A stretch of DNA of 64,000 bases from Colias croceus (Eukaryota; Arthropoda; Insecta; Lepidoptera; Pieridae). Under the pieces are notes generated by a model. That model searched no databases and was not told where the DNA came from. It saw only the letters and a list, made by a program, of their open reading frames with translations. Each line of letters opens with the position of its first letter. Positions within the stretch are counted from its first letter, which is position 1. The stretch is taken from positions 7,579,001-7,643,000 of the forward strand of contig NC_059552.1 of NCBI RefSeq assembly GCF_905220415.1. Reading direction: 5' to 3'. A program made the position numbers and the translations under genes. Positions 10,940-22,379 of the stretch are shown piece after piece.

Positions 10940-13900
10940 TGGGGGGGGCAAGTATCTCGCCTCGCGGCGGTGTTTTAAACAACTCCGGCTGAGTGGCCAG
11001 ACGGCCGGAGCCTAGGGCGATTGAGTGAGAAACCTGCGGACTATCCGAGCGTTGTCCAGCAGGACTGCCCGCTGTATCCCCACTGTCATGGGCTTTACCG
11101 GTAAATCCAACCTCCTTAAATATTGTTTTAAGGAGGAAGGAATCAGCCCATTGGTGGACACAACTATGGGGATTATCTCGGCAGACACACCGCCCCACAT
11201 CTCGACAACCTCATGCGCCAGATCCAGATATTTGAGCCGTTTATCTGAATCGGCCTTAACAAGATTGTCGTCATGTGGGATAGTGATGTCTACCAAGAAA
11301 ATCCTGGAAGTTGCTAGGTCCATCACCACAATATCAGGTCTATTCGCTAGAATAGTCCTGTCTGTGATGATGGGCCGATCCCAGTACAATTTGGCACGGT
11401 TATTTTCCAGGACCGGCTCCGGCGCGTACTTGTAATAAGGCACTTTTCCGTCAAGAAGGCCATACTTCAGAGCGAGCTCTTGGTGGATAATCCTAGCTGC
11501 TAAGTTATGCCTGTGCAAGTACTCAGTGTTGGCAAGCATGGAACAACCGGAAGTAACATGTCGGAGAGTTTCTCCAGGACGGTGACACATACGACATAAG
11601 TCCTGGGTCCCGTCCTTTATGATGTACCTCCGATAATTGTTCGTCTTAACCACCTGATCCTGTATCGCACAGACAAAACCCTCGGTTTCCCCAAAGAGGT
11701 CACCGAAACGCAGCCAGTGCACGGAGGACAAGAAATCTACATGAGGTTCATGCAGAATCCTGTGAAACCTACCGTGTAGCTCTTTCTCTTTCCATATGGC
11801 CTCTCTGTCGGAAATGCTGAGCACCGCCGGCTTTTGCCAGTCCTGTTTGGCCAGGGATAGGGGAGTGAGTCCTTTGTCACATTCTATGACTTCAGCATGG
11901 ATTGCATGACTAACCTTTGCAAGGAAATAGTCTCTGAGTTTGCATATCTCCCGATTGTGCAGCGATTGGGCACTTAACATGCCACGACCACCGCACCCTC
12001 TAGGGATATACAGCCTCATCACTGACGATTTCGGGTGATGCAACCGATGCAGAGTCATAGTTGTGCGGACTTTCCGGTCCAGGGCGTTCAGTTCGGTCTG
12101 AGTCCACTTGAGTACGCCAAATGTGTACAGGAGAACGGGCATGACCCAGGTATTGAACGCTCGTATTTTGTTCACGCCCGACAAATAGCTGTTGAAAACT
12201 TTTGTCATGCGTTCACAAAACACCTCGGCAACATCCTGTTTCACGCTCGCCCCCTCCACACATATATTCTGTGACATACCCAAGTATCGGTAAGTTTCAG
12301 CCTCTGTAAGTACCCTAAGATGGGCCGCGCCAGATGGTGTTATGTCATCAGACGCGGTTACTTTACCCCGCTCCACATGTATAACCGCACACTTATCCAC
12401 CCCAAGTTCCATGCCAATGGAGCTGCTAAAATCACACGTGATTTTTAGCAGCTCCGTTAACCTGGACCTATTAGGCGCAAATAATTTGAGATCATCCATG
12501 TAGAGCAGATGGTTAAGTCTTAGGCCACCCCTGCGAAGCTGAAATCCGGATCCTAATCTCTCAAGCAAATAGCTTAGAGGGTTTAGTGCCAGGCAAAACC
12601 ATAGAGGACTCAGGCAATCGCCCTGGAAAATACCCCGCCGTATCTTTATTCGGTCCTCCGCGTCAGACAGCCGCTTACCTTGGAGACAAAGCATTGTACT
12701 CCATTGCCCCATACATGTTCCGAGAAGCCCTCGGATCGAAGGATCGATCTTATAAAGTTCCAGGACTCTCGTTAACCATGTATGGGGGACCGAGTCAAAT
12801 GCTTTTTTATAGTCAATCCAGGCAGCGGATAAGTTGCGTCTGTTACGCTTGACCTGCTGACCAATAACCGTGTCGATCAGGAGAAGCTCCTTAGTTCCGC
12901 GACCACCCGCCCGACATCCATTCTGTGTATCTGCCAAAATTCTATTGCCATCTATATGCTTGGCAATTTTGGCCGCCAGTACAGATGTCAATGCCTTGTA
13001 GATGGTAGGTAGGCACGTAATTGGGCGGTATTGTGACGGGTCAGCGGAGCGGTTGGATTTAGGAGCTAGATAAGTGACCCCAGTAGTGAGGAAGTTTGGA
13101 AGCAAGCGGTGCTCAATTGCTTCTCCAAATTGGCGGGCTAAGGTAGCATGGCATGCGTTGAACCCTTTCAGCCAGTAAGTCTGAAGTCCGTCTACCCCTG
13201 GAGTTTTCCAGTTCGGGCATTTTCGGACTGCTGCGCTGATGTCGTCTCTTGTGACAACAACAGGGTCCATGGGTGGTAAGGCTACACACGCTTCCTCCAG
13301 CTCCATCATCCAAGCACCTTCGACGTGCTCAGCAGCATGAGACCATATTCCACGCCAAAAGGCAATCAGGTCTGCCTTTTCGGGTTGTGGCCCCATGTGT
13401 GCTTTCCGAGCCCCAGATTGAAGGTACTTGTAGAACTTCCTTTGGTCACTTTCAAAGAGACGATTCTCACGGTGTCTCCTTGTTGTTTCAGAGTACCGTC
13501 TAATGCGTTTCCCCCAAGCTGCGACCTGCTGTTTCAGGGTGTCGATGCGCACTGTCACTATTCGCAATAGCTCTGCCTGGGGCAGATTGTGAGATATCTC
13601 ACTGATTGCAGACCTGACAAAGCGCATCACTCGCGGTCTTGTGTTACCGGCCCTAAAAGCAGTAAGCTTACCGATGAGGACTCTGGCATTAGCGATTCGA
13701 GTTTCGATACGACGCCTCCAAGCAGGTGTCGTATGTCGCTGCGGAGATCCTCTTCCCGTATTCGAGAAGTTAATCCCCACCGCTCGACACACGACTACCG
13801 CCGCAGCGTATAGTATCGATCCCGTATCACCAATGTCAGTACTGGTTTCCAAATATGGCGGCAGTAATTTATTAACGGTCTCAACGGTAAGTCTGGTCGA

Positions 13901-14877
13901 CGCTCTATAGGGAACGCGAGGAAGCTGGGAGCGCTGCTCAACCGGTATTCCTCGGTAATGAGAGATCGTCTCCTCAAGCTCTCTCCTGATCTTGTCCATG
14001 TCCTGGGTAGCTATTTCCTCAGTTTCCCCCGCTCCGATCGCATTGGTCTCCACCCCGGTGTTCTCCTCAAAAAGGACTGACACATCGGGTGGGTCATCAA
14101 CGCCCATCGGTTCAGGGGCTTCCGCGGAAACAGCCGCACATCCTAGTTGTTCGAGTTCGGAGGCGCTAAAGATGTTCCTGCGCAAGATGTATCGAACTCG
14201 GTCCACCAGATTTTGTTCAGTGAGGGTGATGTTGGGTTCCAAGATGTTGAATTCGCGGAGCAGTCGCACTCGGTACCCAGTCCGGTTGGTTTCACCCTCA
14301 GTCGCCCTATAATATGCTCGCATGGCATTTTTATTTTGGTCAGCTGACCATCTCATGCGAGTCTTTTTATTGTTTCCACCAGTAGCGGACTCCATATGCT
14401 GGGTCGTTGCCGGCCCTGCTGTCGTCAAGCTTACTGGTGGGGATGGTGGGTTCGACCGACCAGGTGGTCGGGTCGGTCGGCGGGATTGGCTGGCGTCCCG
14501 CATGCTGCCGCGCCCAGCGCCAGCTCCAGGCGCGCCCTGGCGACCCCCAGGAAGCGGCCCAGTTCGCATTCTATTCTCTTCCATCCATATAACAGGCTTT
14601 ATACACTCGAGGGTCGCCCACTTCCCCGAGGAAACCGTTAAGTTGCATATATTTTTAGTACCCTATGTACTCCCCAGCTGAAGCACGGCTTGCACACTTG
14701 CTGGGAATGGGTACTGACTGATTGCGCGGGTTGGATAACTACTGTCACACAGTTATCCAACCCGTGGGCGGTGGGGTCGTCACATCCCTACGCCTTATGA
14801 CTGATTGCACGGGTTGGATAACTACTGTCACACAGTTATCCAACCCGTGGGCGGTGGGGTCGTCACATCCCTACGCC
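10940..14877 (-). mobile_element. Non-LTR retrotransposon, R4/Dong-like, apparently full length
   Basis: The element runs right to left. A 5' region carries two 83-bp hairpin repeats and is followed by a leader of about 130 bp. One long ORF (14584 to 11012) follows, then a 3' UTR of about 70 bp ending in C7 (G7 on the + strand, 10940-10946). TAAT occurs directly on both sides (10936-10939 and 14878-14881), a plausible 4-bp target duplication in TAA/ATT-rich DNA. The single ORF with C-terminal CCHC and PD-D endonuclease, and no apurinic-type endonuclease, places it among early-branching site-selective LINEs (R2/R4/Dong/Hero). Insertion in TAA-rich DNA resembles the known habit of Dong. The undamaged ORF suggests a recent insertion. 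No poly-A tail is present. Confidence 0.8.
11012..14584 (-). CDS. R4/Dong-type retrotransposon polyprotein (reverse transcriptase + restriction-like endonuclease)
   Basis: This intact 1190-residue protein would copy the element's RNA into DNA at a cut it makes itself (target-primed reverse transcription). Residues 1-70 are a basic, Pro/Gly-rich tail. Residues 77-140 (RMRWSADQN...) resemble the Myb-like, putative DNA-binding start of R4/Dong proteins; the N-terminal zinc fingers of R2 are absent. The reverse transcriptase spans about 440-830: motif A DYKKAFDSV (591-599), motif B GIFQGDCLSPLW (651-662) and catalytic YMDD (695-698). A CCHC knuckle is C997-X2-C1000-X8-H1009-X4-C1014. The endonuclease core is PD (1083-1084), D1099 and KRLKY (1115-1119). 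The upstream in-frame stop is TAG at 14663-14665 with no earlier ATG, so 14584 is the first possible Met. GC content is far above the surroundings, as expected for a mobile insert. The stop is TAG at 11012-11014. Confidence 0.9.
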   Translation of the reverse strand: MEENRMRTGPLPGGRQGAPGAGAGRGSMRDASQSRRPTRPPGRSNPPSPPVSLTTAGPATTQHMESATGGNNKKTRMRWSADQNKNAMRAYYRATEGETNRTGYRVRLLREFNILEPNITLTEQNLVDRVRYILRRNIFSASELEQLGCAAVSAEAPEPMGVDDPPDVSVLFEENTGVETNAIGAGETEEIATQDMDKIRRELEETISHYRGIPVEQRSQLPRVPYRASTRLTVETVNKLLPPYLETSTDIGDTGSILYAAAVVVCRAVGINFSNTGRGSPQRHTTPAWRRRIETRIANARVLIGKLTAFRAGNTRPRVMRFVRSAISEISHNLPQAELLRIVTVRIDTLKQQVAAWGKRIRRYSETTRRHRENRLFESDQRKFYKYLQSGARKAHMGPQPEKADLIAFWRGIWSHAAEHVEGAWMMELEEACVALPPMDPVVVTRDDISAAVRKCPNWKTPGVDGLQTYWLKGFNACHATLARQFGEAIEHRLLPNFLTTGVTYLAPKSNRSADPSQYRPITCLPTIYKALTSVLAAKIAKHIDGNRILADTQNGCRAGGRGTKELLLIDTVIGQQVKRNRRNLSAAWIDYKKAFDSVPHTWLTRVLELYKIDPSIRGLLGTCMGQWSTMLCLQGKRLSDAEDRIKIRRGIFQGDCLSPLWFCLALNPLSYLLERLGSGFQLRRGGLRLNHLLYMDDLKLFAPNRSRLTELLKITCDFSSSIGMELGVDKCAVIHVERGKVTASDDITPSGAAHLRVLTEAETYRYLGMSQNICVEGASVKQDVAEVFCERMTKVFNSYLSGVNKIRAFNTWVMPVLLYTFGVLKWTQTELNALDRKVRTTMTLHRLHHPKSSVMRLYIPRGCGGRGMLSAQSLHNREICKLRDYFLAKVSHAIHAEVIECDKGLTPLSLAKQDWQKPAVLSISDREAIWKEKELHGRFHRILHEPHVDFLSSVHWLRFGDLFGETEGFVCAIQDQVVKTNNYRRYIIKDGTQDLCRMCHRPGETLRHVTSGCSMLANTEYLHRHNLAARIIHQELALKYGLLDGKVPYYKYAPEPVLENNRAKLYWDRPIITDRTILANRPDIVVMDLATSRIFLVDITIPHDDNLVKADSDKRLKYLDLAHEVVEMWGGVSAEIIPIVVSTNGLIPSSLKQYLRRLDLPVKPMTVGIQRAVLLDNARIVRRFLTQSP

Positions 14878-14880
14878 TAA
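14715..14880 (-). repeat. Two-copy 83-bp tandem repeat with hairpins at the retrotransposon 5' end
   Basis: Units 14715-14797 and 14798-14880 are nearly identical (one clear G/A difference near their start). Each carries a 13-bp perfect inverted repeat, GGGTTGGATAACT with AGTTATCCAACCC, around a 10-base loop; a flanking C-G pair closes the first copy. Tandem 5' units are known to act as promoters in some LINEs. Whether these do so is inference. I tried and failed to fold a unit as an HDV-like ribozyme. Confidence 0.85.
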
Positions 14881-14900
14881 TATTATTAACTTATTATTTG

Positions 14901-15035
14901 TTCCCCGACGAGTACAATATGGAGGTCTTCAAGAAAAGAGTGAACATGTACCTTCTAGGGAAGAGCGCTCCATCTTAGGCCACATCTCAGCTTTCCATCA
15001 GGCGAGATAGTGGTCAAGCGCTTCTCTATCATACA
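14901..15035 (+). pseudogene. 3' end of a CR1/jockey-type LINE ORF2
   Basis: Frame 14901-14978 reads FPDEYNMEVFKKRVNMYLL, six further codons and a stop. It matches the conserved C-terminal tail of CR1/Daphne-type LINE ORF2 proteins (F-P-x-x-Y-N-x-x-x-F-K-x-R-V). It is followed by a short 3' UTR and an AATAAAAATAATAAAA tail at about 15035-15052. Only the last 25 codons remain, as is typical of a 5'-truncated insertion. It abuts the R4/Dong-like element. Confidence 0.65.
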
Positions 15036-15307
15036 ATAAAAATAATAAAAAAAGTATTACTTACTACAGATTAATTATCTGTGGCAGCGGGTAGAAAGTT
15101 AGTAACAACAATATGTATAATAATTTTTATTTTAACAGTAACAATATATTTATTTGAGCTAATGTCTCAACTCAGTAGAGCGGACCGCCGGCACGTGCCA
15201 GGATTTGATTATTAAATATTAATATTTGAATGACAACCACCTGGGTCTCGTTGAGGTCTATTGCGGGTCACTAGGCATGTGTAGAGATTTTTTTTAAATA
15301 TTGTATG

Positions 15308-15440
15308 TGAAGTCCCGTGTCCCCGTAGTGGGGTAAGGGGCAGATGCATTATGCATACATCTGTTTCACTGATCGATTTTCTTTAGGGACAAGTAGGTGA
15401 TCAGCCTTCTGTGTCCTACCAGACCGAAGAAGTTTTTTAA
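15308..15440 (+). repeat. Lepidopteran interspersed repeat, type C
   Basis: It contains GGGGTAAGGGGCAGATGCAT, GATCGATTTTCTTTAGGGAC and GATCAGCCTTCTGTGTCCT, words I recognise from a frequent lepidopteran repeat. A short relative of its start lies at 21846-21862 (GGGGTAAGGGGTAGATG). Its class is unknown to me. Confidence 0.55.
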
Positions 15441-15445
15441 ATATT

Positions 15446-17060
15446 AAAATGCTTTATTTTTCACAATATATCATAACTACTAAGATACTAATAACACGCA
15501 GCTTACGCGGTTGACGTATTAAAGCGGTTGTAAATTTGACATTATTTAATAATATTAATAAACAATGAATGTCTTTTAAACAAGAAAACAAAATAACAGT
15601 TTTGTTGTTTTCATAAAAACTCGTTATGTTCTGTGTTATGTATGGCAATTTTTTAAGGCTACTTGAAATATGATATCCAGTGGATGTTGTTGTAAGCTCA
15701 ACCACACATATAAAATAAAAAAGTGTGTGTAAAGCGTTGCGAGTATTGGCACGTTTTCCCCCCGATATACTCAAATAAAAAAGTTTAAAAAAATAAATTT
15801 TCGACAAGATAAACTTATGACTTATGACATTCATATTCTTCACTTTATGAACAGTGCAGAGTCACAGAATATGACATAGTTACTGTAGAGACTAGAGCAG
15901 CGGGCAAAGACGGCTACTCGGCATACACAGAAGCGACTATAAGTTTCCCGTTTATTTTAAGTAGCTCCATGTATTTAAAATGGCAGATGTGATCGTGCTT
16001 TCTAATATACCTTTTAAATACATCCTTTGCTTATCTTCCCACGTAACATCGATCAAATTAATCCGACTCACCCACAAGAGTTGACCCCAAAATGAAACTA
16101 TGTTTGGACCTCAAGACAAAAGGACAAAGGACCTTTGTGAAGGACACCAAAACATAAAATTTAAAGCACTTTTAACACAAGATTTATATCGTGGGAATGT
16201 CTTCTTATTACTTTCGACATTATTGACCGCAAACTTGTCGGTCAGTTTATAATATTGTATTTAGCGTGTAGATGGATGGATGGAAATGATACTTGTTCAT
16301 ATATTTATTTATTGAGAATTTTATTATAGATTTAATTTGAATACCTACGTTATTTCATAGTTAATGTTGTAGTACCTAGTACCTACTAGTAGATAGATAG
16401 AACATTATTGCCAGTATATAATTTCAAGACTATTTACATTTACTATAGTTTTTTTAGTAGTTAAATTAGGTATATACGTTTTTTGTTAATTTTGTCTCAC
16501 ATTTAAAATATATGCACTCAATAGTGCACTCAATAATACAATTATTATTGTATATGCTTTCGCAAATGTACAACACATCTTCAAGGATATTAAGGATATT
16601 ATTATAAAGTATCAAGATATCACAATCGCTGCGAATGCGCGGGCGCCGGCTGGCACATCACTATTGTTCGGGAACCCTATTGCCGCATTGACTAGTGTTG
16701 TACCACATTCATTGTTCCTACAAGATGTCCCGCTGATTTTTGTTGGCGATATTAAAAGCATTAAATTTATTTCCTTAAAGATTTGGAGTTATTGGTAAGT
16801 GCATGCGGCGCTACTTACCTAACATTAGATAGCTTAGATTAATATTCTTCTCTTCATATAAATCATAAGGTCTATTAATTTTAAGTTTTCAGTAGTTAAA
16901 ATTACTAATTACTTAACTGCGCCTTTGCTCACATGAAACAGAATTTAAAGCATAAAGTTTTTTGGGAAATAGTAAATGTAGAGTGTGATGAGGAAAAAAG
17001 AGCTTTAAAATATTGTAAATTCGTATAAATTTTCCAATTTACCAAATCTTCGTTTAGTCG
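15446..17060. other. Non-coding DNA
   Basis: No gene is supported. The 129-codon minus-strand frame at 15454-15843 is AT-rich and has no recognisable domain. A GC-elevated patch lies at about 16625-16715. Confidence 0.5.
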
Positions 17061-17200
17061 TGTTTGTAGTTTAACTCCTCCGAAACGGCTTGACCAATTC
17101 TCATGAAATTTTGTGAGCATATCCAGTAGATCTGAGAATCTGACAACATCTATTTTTCATACCTCAAGTATGGCAGAACAACGTTTGCCGGGACCGCTAG

Positions 17201-17204
<4 letters not shown>
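17061..17204 (-). repeat. RTE/BovB-like 3' tail, reversed
   Basis: On the minus strand it begins ACTAGCGGTCCCGGCAAACG, the typical start of a common lepidopteran RTE-derived repeat. It contains the words for CTCATGAAATTTTGTGAGCA and CCGAAACGGCTTGACC. It ends against an (AT)n microsatellite. Confidence 0.6.

Positions 17205-17236
<32 letters not shown>
17205..17236. repeat. (AT)16 microsatellite
   Basis: Uninterrupted AT dinucleotides next to the repeat tail. Confidence 0.9.
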
Positions 17237-17239
<3 letters not shown>

Positions 17240-20112
17240 TTTTGACATAGTAGGTACATACTGATTTAACATGTCCTTAGCATTTTACGCTCTACATTAT
17301 CTCTTGTGTTATATATTGTCAAGTTGATTGAAAGCCCAACTTTGCTCCCAAGCGTCGGGAGGGGTAATCGGCTATGTTTTTCATTACTACCCCTCATCGA
17401 ACAGCTTTTGTGTTACCACTCCGCGGTTGACACTCCGCGTACGGTGAGTGTATTTGGACTGTTCGGAAGAATGGTTTTTTATTGTAATTTTGTGCAGATA
17501 TTTGTAATATTTTTCTATAAATTGTATGTATTAGAATAGAATAAAATGTATCCGATAAATATTCTTAGGTTTTTTTTTAAATGCTATTTCCTGCTGCGAT
17601 TCCTGCGATTTTTTTAATGAGTTCTTCTGTGTCGCTAGGACCTCTGTTTATAATATTATCTTCGTCTCATCAAGGAACATCATGGATAACAACTATAATC
17701 CTATTGGTAAACATGTTTTTATTTCATAACTGCAGATAAATTGTTGTTACAAACATTCTCAAACCATTCAATAGTGCTAAATACAGTGTCATTACCGTAA
17801 ACAACTCGTCAAAATAAAGTTTTTCCCGCGATTACGAATGATTTCACTTTTGTCTTTGCCTTTGTTTCGCTTTTCATAATACACGTTGTAATTAAACCTG
17901 TTAACAGTAGCGTTGTTTTAATTATTCAAGACTTATGATTTCTAAAATTATAGATATAATGTTGATAATTCTTAAAGAAATAATCTTTAAACATTGAAAG
18001 GATGTGGAATATGACATTTTGCATTTGTTACTATGTATTGGTGGTCAATCCGGTCAATTGAAAAAGAACACGATTCTTAAATTAGTTACGTCTTGCTACT
18101 TGCAAGTGTATAAGTGCATGTTATTTGGCAAATAAATTAATTTGAATTTTAATTTATAGATAATATGAAGATTAAGTTCAATGTAGACTATAAAAGACAA
18201 ACTTTAAACACAATAATAATTTTCGGTCGTTTCGCCTCATAATAGATAATAAACAATGATTTTCGGCCGTTTCGCTTTAAAAAAGGTTTAAAATAAAGGC
18301 GTATTTTCAGATCTTCACACACTCCTATTGGAATAGAGTGGTGAACAAGTTCAGCAAACAAAACCCATTAATTACTTCGGACGTGATCCATCAGGCGGTT
18401 TTTGCGTTTTAATTAAAAAGTAACAATGACACGGGACGCTAGAGCGCCGCGCTGTGTGGAGTTCAGATTTTTGTGTATTTTGCACGAAAAACAGAATGCT
18501 AAAGAAATACTTTGTATCTTCTTTCTGATGCGAAAAAGTGTCTGATTGAACCGGGATTTAAATGCTCTAGGTATGTTAATGCAGGACATGAATCATACAG
18601 CATTTTACATTACATATGCAGCATATAAGAAGTAATACGCCCAATTCTAAAATAAATTTTATTTTTCTTCATAATTGCTCATCATTCGAATAAAGGCCGT
18701 TTAAAAATACAATTTTGAATCAATATTTTCTTGCAATTGGAACTTCGGTCTCTATAAAAAATTCATATTGCAGTGTAATGTAGATATAATATGCAGCATA
18801 TTCACGCGAACTTGCTCAACATAAACAGATTTATTTATTCTTATTTTATCTAACGTCGTACAAAATAAAAAGTTACAGAAATGTATAATTTATTTAAAAC
18901 CGTCCATCTGTTTTAATAAAGCTTTCCCGAATTTATACAAAATACGACCTAATTATAATTCACTCTCAAAAGAAGGTATCTTTGAACTTACCTGCATTGA
19001 GAGGATTTTCTTCATCCCACATATTTTCCGACAAATAAATAAACAAATAAAAACGAACCCTATCTATTTACTTTTAAGCTTATTTTCCTTTACCTGTAAG
19101 GATACCCTCCTCGGTAACATTAATAAGCAGAATTAAGATTAAAATGATATTAAATTTTGATATTGTGTTGTGTTCGGATTATTCTCAAGGAAATTTTAAT
19201 ATGGGCGTCTTTGAAAGCTCTGTGGGGTGACGTCAGCTATACGCGTCTAAGACATGCCTATTGCCTAGACTTTATAAGACTTTGTTAATAAGACTTTTTT
19301 TGGTTTATTTTATTACAGTTCTCGTTATTCTTGTATTTCTTACGTTTCTCATCTTCTGTGTGGATAATGACCTTATAAAATGATATACCTAGGTTTAATA
19401 GTTATCTACAATTACGACTAGAGTCTAGAACATACGAATGGCATTACAATGCAATCTGATAACATAATTTGAATATTTCTCGTCCAACTGATTAATAAAA
19501 GAAGTTGGGTTTCACTGTTTCATTTCGTAATTCACACCTTATTGTTGAAAATTGCAAATTTTGTCTTTATATAGCGAATAAACATCTTGCAAAGCAATAA
19601 TATTACAACAAGTCGGATCACGTTTAAAATCAAAAGCAAACAATAATCAGTAACTAGCCGAAGTTTTTCTGACGACACACTTTGAATAATTATTCCGAAG
19701 GGTCACTCGCCACTCCGCTAATCAAGTGCTATTGAATATATAAGAAATTCTTCAATTGATTACGTTCAAAAGCACAAATTGTTATCCATCTTCTTAAGTT
19801 TTAGAACGAACGAGGAATCCGTAAGTTGTTGTTTTAAGTTGGATTCAAGCGTGGTTTAAGGGCAGGTTTAGTACATCCTAAATACTAGTGTAGAGGTAGA
19901 TTAATTGTTAAAATAAACATATTATTATAGTCCAATGCTGAAGCACCGAACTATTCTTGAAGTTTAGGTAATGAAAGTATCAATTATTTGCAAAAGATGC
20001 AAAGAAGAAAGTTATAATTCTAAAAATAGATACTTTTAGTTTTAGTTTAAAAAGTATCAACAGTACACATTTATTATTTACCCTGTTAATAATATGTATC
20101 GAGTCCGATACA
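17237..20112. other. Non-coding DNA
   Basis: No gene is supported. A direct repeat of ATTTTCGGTCGTTTCGC / ATTTTCGGCCGTTTCGC occurs around 18220 and 18260. I see nothing else that stands out. Confidence 0.5.
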
Positions 20113-20270
20113 AAACTCGAACTCAAACTCAAACATTCATTTATTCAATTAGACTACTATTTAGTAGCACTTTCGAATCGTCATTACATAGATAAGTATT
20201 TTTAACATTTACCACCGATTCGGAAAGCAGTATCTATGGAGAAGAATCGGCAAGAAACTCCATAGTTGCT
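20113..20270 (-). repeat. LINE 3'-tail repeat, reversed
   Basis: On the minus strand this reads AGTTTCTTGCCGATTCTTCT, then GCTTTCCGAATCGGTGGTAA, then GTGCTACTAAATAG, then an AATAAATGAATGTTTGAGTT tail. It is a common lepidopteran LINE tail in the same family as the fragment at 3149-3204. There is no coding remnant. Confidence 0.6.
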
Positions 20271-22379
20271 CCATAGTTGCAAAAGTAAGTACTTACGTTA
20301 TTGTAACTGTCTCTTTCGTTTTTTTAATACGTAACTATCAATTAAATTTCAAGAACAAGATCTTTCAATTAATAATAATATGTACATACACAAAAATGCA
20401 TGCAAAGTCCCGCTATTATAAATCAATAAACAGTTCGGAACTATCTAATCTCCTACGAGCAAATTGTAAGTTAAACTTGTTAAGGGCATCGCAGGGCATA
20501 CATTACGTCGCCGCGGTGGGTGGAGGCAGTAAATTAAATCATTACAGATAGAGAATTTAATAGCACACCCGACGTGCTATTTGTCGATATTTATTTTCTA
20601 TAAATTTAAGCGCGATTTTACGCATATAATTATTATTCAAGTTCAGAATGTTCGGTATGGACCAAAAACGGTTTTGATCGATTGTTTGAGATAGAATTGG
20701 TAAGTGCATTGTTTTTTAAAGACAGTTTATGGCTCGACAATTGAATATAAAATGTGTGAAATAATCTTAGGTTATTAAAGACGGTTTGTTAAAAAAATAT
20801 TGTATACTTAAATTAAATATGAAGATTGCTCTTAATAATAATGCAGAACTACCTGCTATAAAATGCTGCGTTTCGACTTTCGATATATTGTGTAGAAAGA
20901 ACTATTGCTTCTTTTTCATATTCAGATCAGATTCAAAGTATTATATTTCTTCCATCATTTTTGCATTCCCGAACGGCTCTATAACCCTACGTCATCACTA
21001 CAACACATGACCAATTTAAACATTTTAATCTAATTTTTCTGCGGTCGATGTGAGTCTGGGAGTAACACTACCCTCTTATTAATTGGGTTACGGAGGGTCC
21101 CGGAAGGGTTCAGATCCTAAGGGACCAAAGATTGATTGAGATGGATGTCAACGGACAAATTTCCGAGACAATTTTTACTGTTTTTTAACAGAAGGGTTGA
21201 TCACTAATTGTTTTTAACTTCTTGAGAGCTGTTTCTTTGTTTGTAATTATTTTGTTTTCAATTGCGAAGTTTCTTTCTATTGTGCAAATTTTGTACTTAA
21301 TAAATTTGGAGTGTTTGGTAATATTATTTTGGATTAATATCGTTTAACAGAATAAGACAGGAGTTTAAATGTCATTATTGTTGTAGACTAGATAATAGGT
21401 AAATAACTTTCTGACAAGAAAGATGAGTTAGAAATTTTTATTTACCGTTTGTTTTGATCAATATATGAACTCAGTGTCCAGAGCTAACATCGAGCAATGA
21501 ATTTTTAACGGTTATTTTTAATCAGGCACAGTTCTGTTAAAACTCCCTTTTTTATTGCCCCAGTTCCCAACAAATTGCAATTCGCGATTCCACAATCGAT
21601 TCCCATCAGATAAGACTGCCGATAACCTGACAACAATAACGTCGGGCTTTGCATAAATACCTTTCTTAACCAAGATCACGCTTTTCCTAAACCTTAAAAA
21701 CCGTAAGCGCCTTATCAGCGATCGAATTTCTTATACACTTTCCATTGCGCAGTTTGTTCGATGAGCTTTTTATGTATCATGTACTAAGCAGGCAATGGAT
21801 AGTGTATCATGTGGTTTGTGTTAATTAGAAGCTTATAAGCGATTGGGGTAAGGGGTAGATGCCCGATAACCCGAGATAATGGTGGATAAATGAGATTTGT
21901 ACGACGTTTGCACGTATCCAAGATCTGCTTACGTCAATATTGTTTTGATACTACTGCTCTTGTAGCTTTTGTTTCTGTTTGCTTATTGATATAAATATGA
22001 TGTAACCATAGAAATTTAAATAACAAGACACTGATGTAGGTAACAGATCAGATATCGTTATAATCCTTATTTTCTTTATCGTTATTGTTACATCGCATAA
22101 CGATTATTTACTTACTACTACTTCTTATACCTGATGTGTATTTATAAAAAAAAATGTACCAAATACTAGATAGATGTATTTTAAAGATGTTTCAATATTA
22201 TGTATTAGGTATACCAGCAATTTAATTTTAAACTTCCGTTCCTCCTAATCCTAAAATACAACCTATGTCATCTCCAAGTTCTTTGAAGTCTAACATAATC
22301 TACGATTAGCCTTAGCTTAAAACATCAAAGCCTATAACTTTTCCAATTTGCATCCACTCGAAAGGATTGGCAAACAATC

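Noticed and set aside
11025..14681. Many plus- and minus-strand ORFs of 60-136 codons inside the retrotransposon
   Set aside because: All overlap the single 1190-codon RT/endonuclease ORF in other frames and show none of its motifs.
14715..14880. HDV-like self-cleaving ribozyme in the 83-bp units
   Set aside because: R2-type elements can carry such ribozymes and a P4-like hairpin exists, but P1 would be only GGCG/CGCC with mismatches and there is no room for P3 with its loop, so the double-pseudoknot fold does not work by hand.
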